From assembly GCF_002926165.1 (NCBI RefSeq), contig NZ_MAGP01000001.1, positions 248,001 to 312,000 on the forward strand: a stretch of 64,000 nt of DNA, written 5' to 3'. Position numbers and translations under genes: made by a program. Source of the stretch: Micromonospora chalcea. Lineage in GTDB: Bacteria; Actinomycetota; Actinomycetes; Mycobacteriales; Micromonosporaceae. Shown one piece after another: positions 49,701 through 58,016 of the stretch (position 1 is its first letter; the number at the start of each line of letters is the position of its first letter). The notes under the pieces are model-generated. The model made no database searches, was not told the DNA's origin, and saw only the letters and a list, made by a program, of their open reading frames with translations.

Positions 49701-51426
49701 CCCGGCCGCCTGGGTGGCGCTGCCGGAGCTGCCGCGCACCCCGGCCGGCACCGTCGACCGGTCCGCCCTGCCCGCGCCGCAGCCGCCCGCCGGCGAGCCC
49801 GCCGCCGCTGCCGAAGCGCCCCGCGACGAGGTGGAAGCGGCGATCGCCGACATCTGGCGGGAGCTGCTCGGGATCGACGAGGTCGGCCGGGACGACAACT
49901 TCTTCACCCTGGGCGGGCACTCCCTGCTCGCCACCAAACTCGCCGCGCAGATCGACGCCCGGTACGGCGTACGGCTCGCGCTGCGCGACCTCTTCGGCAA
50001 CCCGACCGTCGGCTGGCTGGCCGGGCAGGTCCGGCGGCACGCGAGCGGCGCGGACACCGGCCCGGCCCCGATCCCGCGCGTCGGCCGCGACGGCGACCTG
50101 CCGCTGTCGTTCAGCCAGGAACGGCTGATCCGGCACCACCCGCTCGGCCCGGCCGACCCGATCCACAACGTGGTGACCGCGCTGCGGCTGACCGGACCGC
50201 TGGACGAGGCGGCGCTGCGCCGCGCCCTGGACGACGTCGCCGGGCGGCACGAGGCGCTGCGGACCCGGATCGTGGACGGCCCGGACGGGCCGGCGCAGCG
50301 GATCGAACCGGCCGGCGGCTGGCCGTTGACGGCGGTGGACCTCCGCGACGCCGACCCGGGCGAACTGCGCGCGCTGATCGAGGAGCAGGGACGGCGGCCG
50401 TTCCGCATCGACGCGGAGCCGATGGTGCGCGGCCTGCTGGCCCACCTCGGCGAGGACCGGCACGCGCTGGTGCTCACCATGCATCACCTGGTCACCGACA
50501 ACTGGTCCTACGGGGTGCTGGTGCGCGACCTGACCGAGTTCTACGGCGCCCACGCCGCCGGCCGGGCGCCGCAGCTGCCGGAGCTGGCCGTGCAGTACCC
50601 CGACGTGGCGGCGTGGCAGCGCCGGCAACTGGCCGGCGGCGCGCTCGACGCGCACGTGGACCACTGGCGGCGCGCCCTCGCCGGCCTGCCACCGGCACTG
50701 ACGCTGCGGCCACCGGCCACCGGGACGACCGCCGCCGACGGCTTCACCCGCGCGTTCCGCGTCGACCCGGCGGTCACGGAGAAGCTGCGTGGGCTCGCCC
50801 GGCAGGAGGGGGCCAGCCTGTTCATGGCGCTGCTGGCCGCGTACCACCTGCTGCTCGCCGCCTGCTCCGGCCGGGACGACATCCCGGTGGGCTTCCCGGA
50901 GGCGGGCCGGGACCGGGCCGAGACGGCCGACCTGATCGGCTGGTTCGTGCACCCGCTCGTGGTACGCGCCGACCTGACCGCCGCGTCGACGTTCGCCGGG
51001 CTGGTGCGGCAGGTCCGGGACCGGACGCTCGACGCGTACGCCAACCGGGCCGTGCCGCCGTGGCTGGCGGCGCCGGCCACCGCGGACGGTGACCCGACGC
51101 GGACCCTGTTCAACCTGCTCAACGCCGAGGTGCCGGAACTCGCGTTGCCCGGGCTGCGGGTCGATTCGTTGGAAATCGGTGACGACTACGTCTTCTCCGA
51201 GGTGCTCGGCACCAACCTCAGACCGGCGGAGGTCGACTTGGCGCTGATCATGCGGGAACAGGGCGCGGAACTGCACGGCACCTGGATCTTCTCCACCGAC
51301 GTCCACGACGCCCGGGCGCTCCAGGCGCTGATGCGACGCTGGGACCTGCTGCTCGGCCGGCTGGCCGACTCACCGGCGGCGCCGCTGACCACGCTCCGTG
51401 CCTGGCTGGACGAGGTGGGCGCATGA
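46735..51426 (+). CDS. NRPS C-A(degenerate)-T-C, terminal condensation protein
   Basis: 1563 aa. C1 about 41-482 has HHLVSDR (His175, His176, Asp180). The region 499-1018 keeps A-domain length and a recognisable A8-like DHQVRLRGFPVDLDLVES. However, A3 has become DPAYVTCPPDGAPRTT, the YGPTE motif is lost (HHVLVPPDVAAP), YRTGD reads LRTGERA, and the A10 lysine is Thr1006 (PAGTVDR); it should not adenylate. T domain Ser1063 looks intact. C2 about 1121-1552 has HHLVTDN (His1250, His1251, Asp1255). There is no thioesterase. Inferred: the T domain is charged in trans by the free-standing A protein at 53949-56816, and C2 releases the chain, probably by ester formation. ATGA overlaps at both ends. 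Confidence 0.92.
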   Translation: MSTRRFALSAQRLALLGNLLQEEGIDRAPARTVPPRADLDAPVPLTFSQSRIWFLEQFAAHTSAYVISTAMRVHGDFRADLFAGACAEVVRRHESLRTVFFERDGRPYQQVRAELPPDVRVEDVPGVTPGEVDAELRRREEELIGRPFDLAAGSPVRVRLLRFGPQVTGVLLNLHHLVSDRWSMGVLLRELIDCYRALLTGGPHGLPELPVQYADFALWQQEPAAQQAWAADLAYWTGQLGGAPPEIGLVGDRPRPREKSYRGDSVPVEIPPAVVTRLRALSRQENATLFMVLQAAFAVLLHRLTGDEEVVVGSPVANRRLVELEPLIGLFMNTVALRTDLRGEPSFRELLRRVGAVCLAAYDHQGIPFERLVEQLQPERSAAGTPVFQVLFSYQNVPFPSWHDGPLRVEPVSLDARKAEFDLLLDLFEDGDTIWGRLEYSTDLFDEATARRHVSMFHRLLRGLLDDPDTPIGVLPLVGPVERDELLALATGPATDADRPLVGDAFAAAVRRDPAATAVRFGSRTVGYGELDALVGALADRLRAAGVRRGTRVGVRLDRCVELVAAPLAVWRAGGVVVPVDPALPADRAAALLTAAEVALLLTARPQGGVPRWSGPTCLVDDPSADPRAVRGAAVPGALVPDAAAPAGAGTVTGGDPAYVTCPPDGAPRTTVHSHAALRDRLRWLSEAAGLTAADRVLQQAPLAAPAAVWELYAPLLSGAAVVLARPGGDRDARHLVGLIRAERVSVACFRPDLLADLLDQRGVERCAALRHVFCGGAPLSRHLVARFAERSPAALHHVLVPPDVAAPVTAHLCAVDGELTDPATPDGGPADPATPDGGQRQLMPVGRPVPGTRAHVLDRAGQPLPAGVPGELYVGGDPLPAPAGGVAALLAPDPFGTAHGARLLRTGERARMRADGVIEYLGRLDHQVRLRGFPVDLDLVESIVSGHPAVTGAAVVAHDDRLVAYVVGQAGAGELAAYLRQRLPENLLPAAWVALPELPRTPAGTVDRSALPAPQPPAGEPAAAAEAPRDEVEAAIADIWRELLGIDEVGRDDNFFTLGGHSLLATKLAAQIDARYGVRLALRDLFGNPTVGWLAGQVRRHASGADTGPAPIPRVGRDGDLPLSFSQERLIRHHPLGPADPIHNVVTALRLTGPLDEAALRRALDDVAGRHEALRTRIVDGPDGPAQRIEPAGGWPLTAVDLRDADPGELRALIEEQGRRPFRIDAEPMVRGLLAHLGEDRHALVLTMHHLVTDNWSYGVLVRDLTEFYGAHAAGRAPQLPELAVQYPDVAAWQRRQLAGGALDAHVDHWRRALAGLPPALTLRPPATGTTAADGFTRAFRVDPAVTEKLRGLARQEGASLFMALLAAYHLLLAACSGRDDIPVGFPEAGRDRAETADLIGWFVHPLVVRADLTAASTFAGLVRQVRDRTLDAYANRAVPPWLAAPATADGDPTRTLFNLLNAEVPELALPGLRVDSLEIGDDYVFSEVLGTNLRPAEVDLALIMREQGAELHGTWIFSTDVHDARALQALMRRWDLLLGRLADSPAAPLTTLRAWLDEVGA
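49201..49251 (+). repeat. In-frame 21-nt tandem repeat inside the dead A domain
   Basis: Two identical 21-nt copies at 49201-49221 and 49231-49251, period 30 nt, encode a repeated PATPDGG peptide. They fall where the A5-A6 core of an active A domain would be. They suggest slippage in a stretch no longer under catalytic selection. Confidence 0.7.
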
Positions 51427-53135
51427 GCCTCTTCGCCTACCTGCTGCGCTACAGCCGGGGCCCGTTCCTGCTGGCCATCGCGGCGGGCATCGTCAGCGGC
51501 GGCACCGGCGCCGCCTTCATCGCCATGGTCAACCTGGCGCTGGCCGCCGACGCCGCGCCCTCGCAGCGGCTGATCTGGGGATACGTGGCGCTCTGCCTGG
51601 CCACGCTGGTCACCAAGTTCGTCTCCCAGAGCATGCTGTACCGGCTGTCCCAGGGCGCCGTCTACCACCTGCGCCGCCGCCTCATCGACGGCATCCTGGA
51701 CGCCCCGCTGCGGACCGTGGAGCGGACCGGCACGGCGCAGCTCTACTCGGCGCTCACCGACGACGTGGTGGTGATCGCCGACGCGCTGCCCGGCCTGCCG
51801 GGCATCTGCTCGGGCGCGGCGTTCGTGCTGGTGGCCATCGCGTACCTGGTGATCGTCTCACCGGCGGTGGCGCTCGCCACCGGCGCCACGGTCGTCGTGG
51901 GCGTGCTGCTCTACCTGCTCGTCTCCGCCTCCGGCCTGGGCGCGCTCAAGGCCGCGCGGCGGGAGCAGGACGCGCTGTTCGGTCACTTCCGTTCGGTCAC
52001 CGAAGGGCTCAAGGAGCTGAAGCTCAACCGGGAGCGGCGGGCCGCGCTGATCGACGGTGAGCTGACGGCCACGGCGTCCGCCTACCGCCGGCACAGCGTC
52101 TTCGGCCTCTCCGTCTACGAGGGCGCCACCGGTGGCGGCCAGGCGGTCTTCTTCGCCTTCATCGGCCTGCTGCTGTTCGCCTTCCCCGCCTGGTTCGCCC
52201 TGTCCGACCAGACGCTCACGTCGTGCGTGCTGATCCTGCTCTTCGCCGTCTCCAGCCTTCAGGGCGTCCTCGTCTGGTTCCCCGCGCTGGGCCGGGCGTC
52301 GGTGGCCCTGGGGAAGATCAAGGAGCGGCTCGCGGAGCTCGACGCGGGTCTCGGCGGGCCGGGCGCGGGGCGGGCGCCCGCCGTGCCGAACAGCAGGGTC
52401 CCGGCCGCCGCGGCCCGGGCGGGCAACGTCTTCGCCGGGTGGCGAAGCATCGCCTTCCGCGGGGTCAGCCACGTCTACCCCGGACCGAAAGGCGAGCAGT
52501 TCGTGCTCGGCCCGCTGGACTTCGAGTTCCGGCGCGGCGAGATCCTCTTCGTCGTCGGCGCCAACGGCAGCGGCAAGACCACCCTGGCGAAGGTGCTCAC
52601 CAGCCTGTACGAGCCGGAGAGCGGCGCGATCCAGGTGGACGGCACCCAGGTCACCGCGGCCAACCGGGAGGACTACCGCAACCTGTTCTCCGCCGTGTTC
52701 TCCGACTTCCACCTCTTCGACAGCCTGCTCGGGCTGCCGGCGGGGGAACAGGCCGCCAAGGCGCAGCGGTACCTGGAGCGCCTGCAACTGGACCACAAGG
52801 TACGCGTCGACGGGGACCGCTTCTCCACCACGGCGCTCTCGCTCGGGCAGCGCAAACGGCTGGCGTTGCTGGTGACGTACCTGGAGGACCGCCCCTTCTG
52901 CCTGTTCGACGAGTGGGCGGCCGACCAGGACCCGGTCTTCAAGGACTTCTTCTACCGGGAACTGCTGCCGGAGCTGCGGGACCGGGACAAGGCCGTCGTG
53001 GTGATCAGCCACGACGACCGCTACTTCGACGCCGCCGACCGGCTCGTCCGGCTCGACTACGGCCAGATCAGGGAGGAGGAGGTTCCCCGTGGACAGTCGG
53101 TGGCTGGGCGGTCAGGTGTGGAATCCGGACGCTGA
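51423..53135 (+). CDS. ABC exporter of cyclic lipopeptides (SyrD/PvdE-type)
   Basis: 570 aa half-transporter. The N-terminal about 300 residues hold six hydrophobic segments (FLLAIAAGIVSGG onward). The nucleotide-binding domain shows Walker A VVGANGSGKTT, the variant signature LSLGQRKRLALL and Walker B CLFDEWAADQDP. FDEWAADQDP is characteristic of the SyrD/PvdE cyclic-peptide exporter subfamily. It would work as a homodimer exporting the lipodepsipeptide across the cytoplasmic membrane. The ATG overlaps the NRPS stop (ATGA) and its end overlaps the thioesterase gene by 47 nt, so it is translated with the assembly line. Confidence 0.93.
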   Translation: MSLFAYLLRYSRGPFLLAIAAGIVSGGTGAAFIAMVNLALAADAAPSQRLIWGYVALCLATLVTKFVSQSMLYRLSQGAVYHLRRRLIDGILDAPLRTVERTGTAQLYSALTDDVVVIADALPGLPGICSGAAFVLVAIAYLVIVSPAVALATGATVVVGVLLYLLVSASGLGALKAARREQDALFGHFRSVTEGLKELKLNRERRAALIDGELTATASAYRRHSVFGLSVYEGATGGGQAVFFAFIGLLLFAFPAWFALSDQTLTSCVLILLFAVSSLQGVLVWFPALGRASVALGKIKERLAELDAGLGGPGAGRAPAVPNSRVPAAAARAGNVFAGWRSIAFRGVSHVYPGPKGEQFVLGPLDFEFRRGEILFVVGANGSGKTTLAKVLTSLYEPESGAIQVDGTQVTAANREDYRNLFSAVFSDFHLFDSLLGLPAGEQAAKAQRYLERLQLDHKVRVDGDRFSTTALSLGQRKRLALLVTYLEDRPFCLFDEWAADQDPVFKDFFYRELLPELRDRDKAVVVISHDDRYFDAADRLVRLDYGQIREEEVPRGQSVAGRSGVESGR

Positions 53136-53952
53136 CGTCCGCCTGTTCTGCCTGCCGTACGCAGGTGGCGGCGCGGCGGCGTACCGGGGCTGGCAGCGCG
53201 CCGCGCCGCCCGGAGTCCAGGTGGTGGCGCTGGAGCTGCCCGGCCGGGGCACCCGGCTGCAGGAGGCGCCCTTCCTGCGCCTCGCCCCGCTGATCCGGTC
53301 CCTCGCCGACGCGCTGACCGGCGCGCTGGACCGGCCGTACGCGCTGTTCGGGCACAGCATGGGCGGCCTGCTCGCCTTCGAGCTGGCCCGGGCGCTGCGC
53401 CGCCGCCCGGTGCGCCAGCCGGAGCACGTGTTCGTCTCCGCCGCCGCGTCACCGGACTCCCCGTCGTCGCGGCCCCTGCTGCACTGCGCCGCCGACGACG
53501 AGATCCGCGCGCACCTGGCGAAGCTGGGCGGCACCCCGCCGGAGGTGCTCGACAACGCCGACCTGATGCGGCTCATGCTGCCCGTGCTGCGGGCCGACTT
53601 CTCGGTGCTGGAGACGTACGAGCACCGCCCCGAGCCGCCGCTGGCGACGCCACTGACGGTGCTGGGCGGCCGGGGGGACCGGATCGTGCCGCCGAGGGCG
53701 CTCGACGGGTGGCGGCGGCACACCTCGGCCCGGTCGCGGCTCTGCCTGTTCCCCGGCAACCACTTCTTCCTCCACGGCGCGCGGGCCGAGGTGGTGGCGA
53801 CGGTGGCGCGGGATCTCGCCCCTGTCGTACCGCCGCCGTGGGTGTCCGGCGCCGCCGACCGGTACCACCACCGACCGCCCCCGACCACAGCCGCCGCCGT
53901 ACCCGCCCGGAGCGGGCCGCCGGTGGACCGGAACCCAGGAGACGAGACATGA
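53089..53952 (+). CDS. Type II thioesterase (assembly-line editing)
   Basis: 287 aa from the GTG at 53089, preceded by the GGGAGGAGGAGG ribosome site (53071-53082) within the ABC gene. It is an alpha/beta hydrolase with LFCLPYAGGGAAAYRGW near the start, nucleophile Ser90 in GHSMGG, an acid in GGRGDRIVPP and the final His in GNHFFLHG: the standard type II TE layout. It removes misprimed acyl groups from carrier domains. As the last assembly-line protein has no TE, a role in product release cannot be excluded but is less typical of this class. The last about 45 residues (Pro/Arg-rich) extend beyond the family fold and may be a disordered tail. ATGA overlap with the next gene. Confidence 0.92.
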   Translation: MDSRWLGGQVWNPDADVRLFCLPYAGGGAAAYRGWQRAAPPGVQVVALELPGRGTRLQEAPFLRLAPLIRSLADALTGALDRPYALFGHSMGGLLAFELARALRRRPVRQPEHVFVSAAASPDSPSSRPLLHCAADDEIRAHLAKLGGTPPEVLDNADLMRLMLPVLRADFSVLETYEHRPEPPLATPLTVLGGRGDRIVPPRALDGWRRHTSARSRLCLFPGNHFFLHGARAEVVATVARDLAPVVPPPWVSGAADRYHHRPPPTTAAAVPARSGPPVDRNPGDET

Positions 53953-56816
53953 CCCCCCTCGACCCGGCGGTGGACGCGGCCGACATCGAGCCGTTCACGC
54001 TGCTCAGTCCCCGGGACCGGGCGATCGTCCCGGCCGGCGTCAGCGACGCCTATCCGCTGCCCGACGTGCCGGCCGACCTGGTCGCGCAGGCGTCGGCGTT
54101 CACCGAGGTCGACCTGGACGGCCGGCGGATCGAGGACCCGGCCCCGTTCGCGCCGGAGCGTTTCGCCTCGGCGGTCGAGGCGGTGGTGCGCGCGCACGAA
54201 CTGCTCCGTTGCTCGACCGACCCGTCCGGCGGCACCGAGCCGCTGTACCTGGCGCATCCGGACGCCGCGGTCCCGCTGGCCCGGCACGACCACCGCAGCG
54301 TCGACGCGGACAAGCGCGACGCGATGCTCGCCGCGCTGCTGGAGACCGAACGGGCCACGCCGTTCGACCCGGCCGCCGCCGGGCCGCTACGGCTGACCGT
54401 GATCCTGGAGACCGAACAGACCTGGACGCTGCTGGTCGCCGCGCCCCGGGCGCTGAGCTGCGTGGCCGACCCGGCGGGCATCCTCGCCGAGCTGCTGCGC
54501 GCCTACCACGCCGCGGCGCCGGTCACCGCCACCCGGCACGCGCCCTGCGTCGCGGACGCGCTCGACGCCGCCGCCGACTTCGAAGGCGAGGAGTACTGGA
54601 CCCGGGCGCTGGCCGGCGGCTCCTGCGCCCTGCCCGGCGGCTTGGGCGGCGCGGCCGGGAGCACCGAGCTCACCGTCGACCTGGCCGGGATGTCCGCCGG
54701 GCTGGCCGTGCTCGCCGACGCTGCCGGGGCGCCGCTGTCCACTGTGCTGTTCGCCGCCCACCAGACCGTGCTCGGCATGCTCGGCGCCGAACCCGCCGGG
54801 CACACCGACGCCACCCTCACCCCGCACGGCGGCGCCGCGCGCCCGGACTGCGAGCGACTGCTGCACCGCGTGGTGCGGCCCGTGCCGACGGCCGCCCGCG
54901 CGGCGACCTGGCGGGCGCTGGTGCGCGACGTGGCCGCCCACGAGCGCGACGCGTGGACCCACCGGCTCGCGTACCGGCCGGTCACCGGCGGGCCGGGGCA
55001 GGGGCAGCACGCCCTTTTCGAGTGGGACCCGGCCGCCGGCCTGCCCGGTGAGCCGCTGCCCGGCCTGCCGGCCGACCGGGACGGGTACGGCCTGCGGGTC
55101 ACCGCCGGGCCGGACCGCCTGCGCCTGCGCGTCGCCGGGGAGACAGTCGACCCCGGGAACGCCCGCCGGCTCGCCGCGCTCTACCGGGAGGTGCTGGTGG
55201 CGATGGCCGCCGACCCCGACGGTGACGCCGGGCGCACCTACCTGCCGGCGGACGAGCGCGACGCGGTGCTGCGCGACTGGGCCGTCGCGGAGACGGCGCA
55301 CCGGGGCGACGTGACCGTGGTCGACCTGATCCGGGCCCAGGCCGACGCCACTCCGGACCGGATCGCCGTCCGGGCCGGCGACACGCGGCTCACGTACCGG
55401 GAGCTGATGCGGCGGGCCAACCGGCTCACCCACCACCTGCTCGACCTCGGCGCCGGCCGGGACACCCTGGTCGGCGTGTGCCTGGGCCGCACACCCGACC
55501 TCATCCCCGCCCTGATCGCGGTCTGGCAGTCCGGGGCCGGCTACCTGCCGCTGGATCCGCAGCTGCCGGCGGAACGGCTGCGCTACATGATCGAGGCGGC
55601 CGGCAGCCCGGTGGTGGTCACCTCCACCGTCGAGCAGGCCACCCTCACCGGCCTGTACGACGGCGTCCTGGTCCTGGTCGACGCGGACGCGGCGGCCGTC
55701 GCGGCCCGGCCCGACACCCCGGCGACCGTGCCGATCGACCCGGCCCAGCTCGCCTACGTCATCTTCACCTCCGGCTCCACCGGGCGGCCCAAGGGCGTGC
55801 TGGTGCCGCACGCCGGCCTGGCCAACTATCTGCTCTGGACCGTCGGCGCGTACGCCGCGCACGGCCCCGGCGGCGCCCCGGTCTTCTCCTCGATCTCGTT
55901 CGACCTGGGCATCCCGAACATCTTCACCCCGCTGATCACCGGGGAGCCGGCGCACCTGCTGCCCGAGCCGCTGGACACCGCCGACCTCGGGGCGCACCTG
56001 CTCACGGGCGCGCCGTACAGCTTCATCAAGATGACCCCGGGCCACCTGGACCTGCTCACCTGGCAGCTCACCGGGGAGCAGGCGCGGGAACTGGCCGGCA
56101 TGGTCATCGCGGCCGGGGACTCGTTCACCGCGGCGCTGGCCGAGCGCTGGCTGGATCTGGCCGGGCCGGACGGCACGAAGGTCGCCACCGAGTACGGCCC
56201 CACCGAGATCACCATCGGCAACTCGGGGCAGCCGATCAGCGAGCCGCCGGCCACCGAGCTGGTGCCGCTCGGAGTGCCGATCGTCAACACCACCATGTAC
56301 GTGCTGACCGAGCGGCTCGACCCGGTGCCGGTCGGCGTGCCCGGCGAGGTCTGGATCGGCGGCGTCGGGGTGGCGCGCGGCTACCTGGGCCGCCCGGACC
56401 TGACCGCGGACCGGTTCCGGCCCGACCCGTACGGCCCGCCGGGCAGCCGCCTCTACCGCAGCGGCGACCTGGCCCGCTGGCTGCCCGACGGCACGCTGGA
56501 GTTCCTCGGCCGCATCGACAACCAGGTCAAGATCCGGGGCTACCGGGTGGAACTGGGCGAGATCCAGGCCCGGCTCGCCGCCCATCCGGGCGTCCGTGAC
56601 GCCGTGGTGCTCGCCCGCGAGCCCAGCCCCGGCGAGAAGCGCCTGGCGGCGTACGTGGCGCTCACCGCCGGCGCGGCGGTGGACGCCGCCGCGTTGCGCG
56701 CCCACCTCGCCGTCGACCTGCCCGACTACATGATCCCGGCGGACGTCGTCGCCATCGACCACATTCCGCTCACCACCAACGGGAAGGTGGACAGCCGCGC
56801 GTTGCCCGCCCTCTGA
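53949..56816 (+). CDS. Free-standing C(degenerate)-A(Asn-like) protein without carrier
   Basis: 955 aa. Residues 1 to about 430 follow a condensation-domain outline (FTLLSPRDRAIV start), but the HHxxxDG site is replaced by APRALSCVADP, so it cannot condense. Residues 456-950 are an intact A domain: YVIFTSGSTGRPKG, TEYGPTE, RLYRSGDLA, DNQVKIRGYRVELGE and A10 Lys946 (NGKVDS). Pocket residues read about D-L-P-K-I-A-E-I-G; Lys278 and Glu322 equivalents resemble asparagine codes (DLTK..EVG), with Pro for Thr239. No T domain follows. Inferred: it supplies (hydroxy)asparagine in trans to the NRPS whose own A domain is dead, the inert C domain perhaps serving as a docking platform. The next gene encodes an Asn-hydroxylase-like enzyme, which agrees. 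Confidence 0.9.
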   Translation: MTPLDPAVDAADIEPFTLLSPRDRAIVPAGVSDAYPLPDVPADLVAQASAFTEVDLDGRRIEDPAPFAPERFASAVEAVVRAHELLRCSTDPSGGTEPLYLAHPDAAVPLARHDHRSVDADKRDAMLAALLETERATPFDPAAAGPLRLTVILETEQTWTLLVAAPRALSCVADPAGILAELLRAYHAAAPVTATRHAPCVADALDAAADFEGEEYWTRALAGGSCALPGGLGGAAGSTELTVDLAGMSAGLAVLADAAGAPLSTVLFAAHQTVLGMLGAEPAGHTDATLTPHGGAARPDCERLLHRVVRPVPTAARAATWRALVRDVAAHERDAWTHRLAYRPVTGGPGQGQHALFEWDPAAGLPGEPLPGLPADRDGYGLRVTAGPDRLRLRVAGETVDPGNARRLAALYREVLVAMAADPDGDAGRTYLPADERDAVLRDWAVAETAHRGDVTVVDLIRAQADATPDRIAVRAGDTRLTYRELMRRANRLTHHLLDLGAGRDTLVGVCLGRTPDLIPALIAVWQSGAGYLPLDPQLPAERLRYMIEAAGSPVVVTSTVEQATLTGLYDGVLVLVDADAAAVAARPDTPATVPIDPAQLAYVIFTSGSTGRPKGVLVPHAGLANYLLWTVGAYAAHGPGGAPVFSSISFDLGIPNIFTPLITGEPAHLLPEPLDTADLGAHLLTGAPYSFIKMTPGHLDLLTWQLTGEQARELAGMVIAAGDSFTAALAERWLDLAGPDGTKVATEYGPTEITIGNSGQPISEPPATELVPLGVPIVNTTMYVLTERLDPVPVGVPGEVWIGGVGVARGYLGRPDLTADRFRPDPYGPPGSRLYRSGDLARWLPDGTLEFLGRIDNQVKIRGYRVELGEIQARLAAHPGVRDAVVLAREPSPGEKRLAAYVALTAGAAVDAAALRAHLAVDLPDYMIPADVVAIDHIPLTTNGKVDSRALPAL

Positions 56817-56899
56817 TCCGCTCCCACGAATCCCCTCCGTGCCGACACCGGCCCCCGTGCGCCGGGACGATCGCGCACGCCGTACGAGAGGACGAATCC

Positions 56900-57889
56900 A
56901 TGACCACGACATCTGACCGGTCGACCCGCGGCGCGCAGGGACTGAGGCTGGACCTCGCCGACGACGAACGGACCGCCCTGCGGGCGCTGGCCGAGGAACT
57001 CGTCGCCGCGTCGCCGCGCCTGCTGGACGACCTGTCCTGGGTGACGCAGGCCCGGCAGGCGAGCTGCCGGATGCCGCTGCGGCTGATGGAGACGCTGCGC
57101 GACTTCCGCAGCGACGCCGGGGCCACCGGCTCACTCGTGCTCGCCGGCCTTCCGGTGGACGAGCGCGACCTGCCGAGCACTCCGACCGTCCGGGAGTCGG
57201 TGGAACGGGCGACCACCGTGCCGGCCGTCCTGGCCATGCTCGTCGGCCTGCACCTCGGCGAGGTGATCGCCTACCGCAGCGAGAAGAGCGGCGCCCTGGT
57301 GCAGAACGTCGTCCCGGTGCGCGGCCTGGAGGACTCCCAGAGCAACGCCGGGTCGGTGCCGCTGGAGTTCCACGTGGAGAACGCGTTCCACCGGGAACGC
57401 CCCGACTACGTCGGCCTGCTGTGCCTGCGCAACGATCACGCCAAGCGGGCCGGCACGCTGGTCACCTGCATCCGGCAGGCCCTGCCGAAGATCGAGGAGA
57501 CCGACCGGAAGGTGCTGCGCGAGCCCCGGTTCGTCACCGCGCCGCCGCCCTCGTTCCGCCAGGGTGACCGCACCACGCCGCACGCGGTGCTCACCGGCAG
57601 CGTGGAGGACTCGAACATCTGCCTCGACCTGAACGCGACCACCGCGCTGGACGAGGAGGCCGGCGAGGTGATGGCGCGGTTGAAGCGGATCCTCACCGAC
57701 GTCTCCACGCCGCTGGTGCTGCAGACCGGGATGATGGCGCTCATCGACAACCGGCTGGTGCTGCACGGCCGGTCCGAGTTCACTCCCCGCTTCGACGGGC
57801 GGGACCGTTGGCTGCACCGGGTCTACGTGCACCTGGACAACCGGCGGAGCCGGGAGTTCCGGGACGACGCCGGCGCCGTACTCAACTGA
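56900..57889 (+). CDS. AsnO-like Fe(II)/2-oxoglutarate asparagine beta-hydroxylase
   Basis: 329 aa, the size of clavaminate synthase-like hydroxylases. The iron triad is visible as the HxE variant His158-Val-Glu160 (EFHVENAFH) and distal His289 (LVLHGRSEF), with the 2-oxoglutarate Arg in RWLHRVYVH. This spacing is nearly that of AsnO from the CDA cluster as I recall it (His155, Glu157, His287), which makes 3-hydroxyasparagine from free Asn. Located 83 nt after the Asn-like A protein, with GAGAGGACG before its ATG, it most likely provides beta-hydroxy-Asn, a known rakicidin residue. Whether it acts on free or carrier-bound Asn is not shown by sequence. Confidence 0.9.
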   Translation: MTTTSDRSTRGAQGLRLDLADDERTALRALAEELVAASPRLLDDLSWVTQARQASCRMPLRLMETLRDFRSDAGATGSLVLAGLPVDERDLPSTPTVRESVERATTVPAVLAMLVGLHLGEVIAYRSEKSGALVQNVVPVRGLEDSQSNAGSVPLEFHVENAFHRERPDYVGLLCLRNDHAKRAGTLVTCIRQALPKIEETDRKVLREPRFVTAPPPSFRQGDRTTPHAVLTGSVEDSNICLDLNATTALDEEAGEVMARLKRILTDVSTPLVLQTGMMALIDNRLVLHGRSEFTPRFDGRDRWLHRVYVHLDNRRSREFRDDAGAVLN

Positions 57890-57940
57890 TTTCGACGTTC
57901 ACAAGGTCCACAAAACGGCCTCTAGTGGACGGTAGGCTGA

Positions 57941-57963
57941 CCGGCGCCGGAAGGGGGCGCCGG
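57941..57963 (+). promoter_or_regulatory. Hairpin in the hydroxylase-MMPL intergenic region
   Basis: CCGGCGCC and GGCGCCGG pair around a GGAAGGG loop, 52-74 nt after the hydroxylase stop. It could be a weak terminator or leader structure. TAGGCT at 57933-57938 just upstream would suit a -10 for the transporter gene, but no clear -35 is seen. Confidence 0.35.
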
Positions 57964-58016
57964 CAGCCGTATCGCAGTGGCCGGCGGACATCAGTGCCAA
58001 CCGTGAAAGGGATTCG

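Noticed and set aside
46735..51426. Frameshift or pseudogene explanation for the degenerate A domain
   Set aside because: The frame is continuous, codon bias is unchanged, and the C, T and second C domains on either side are intact; several independent motif losses cannot come from one indel.
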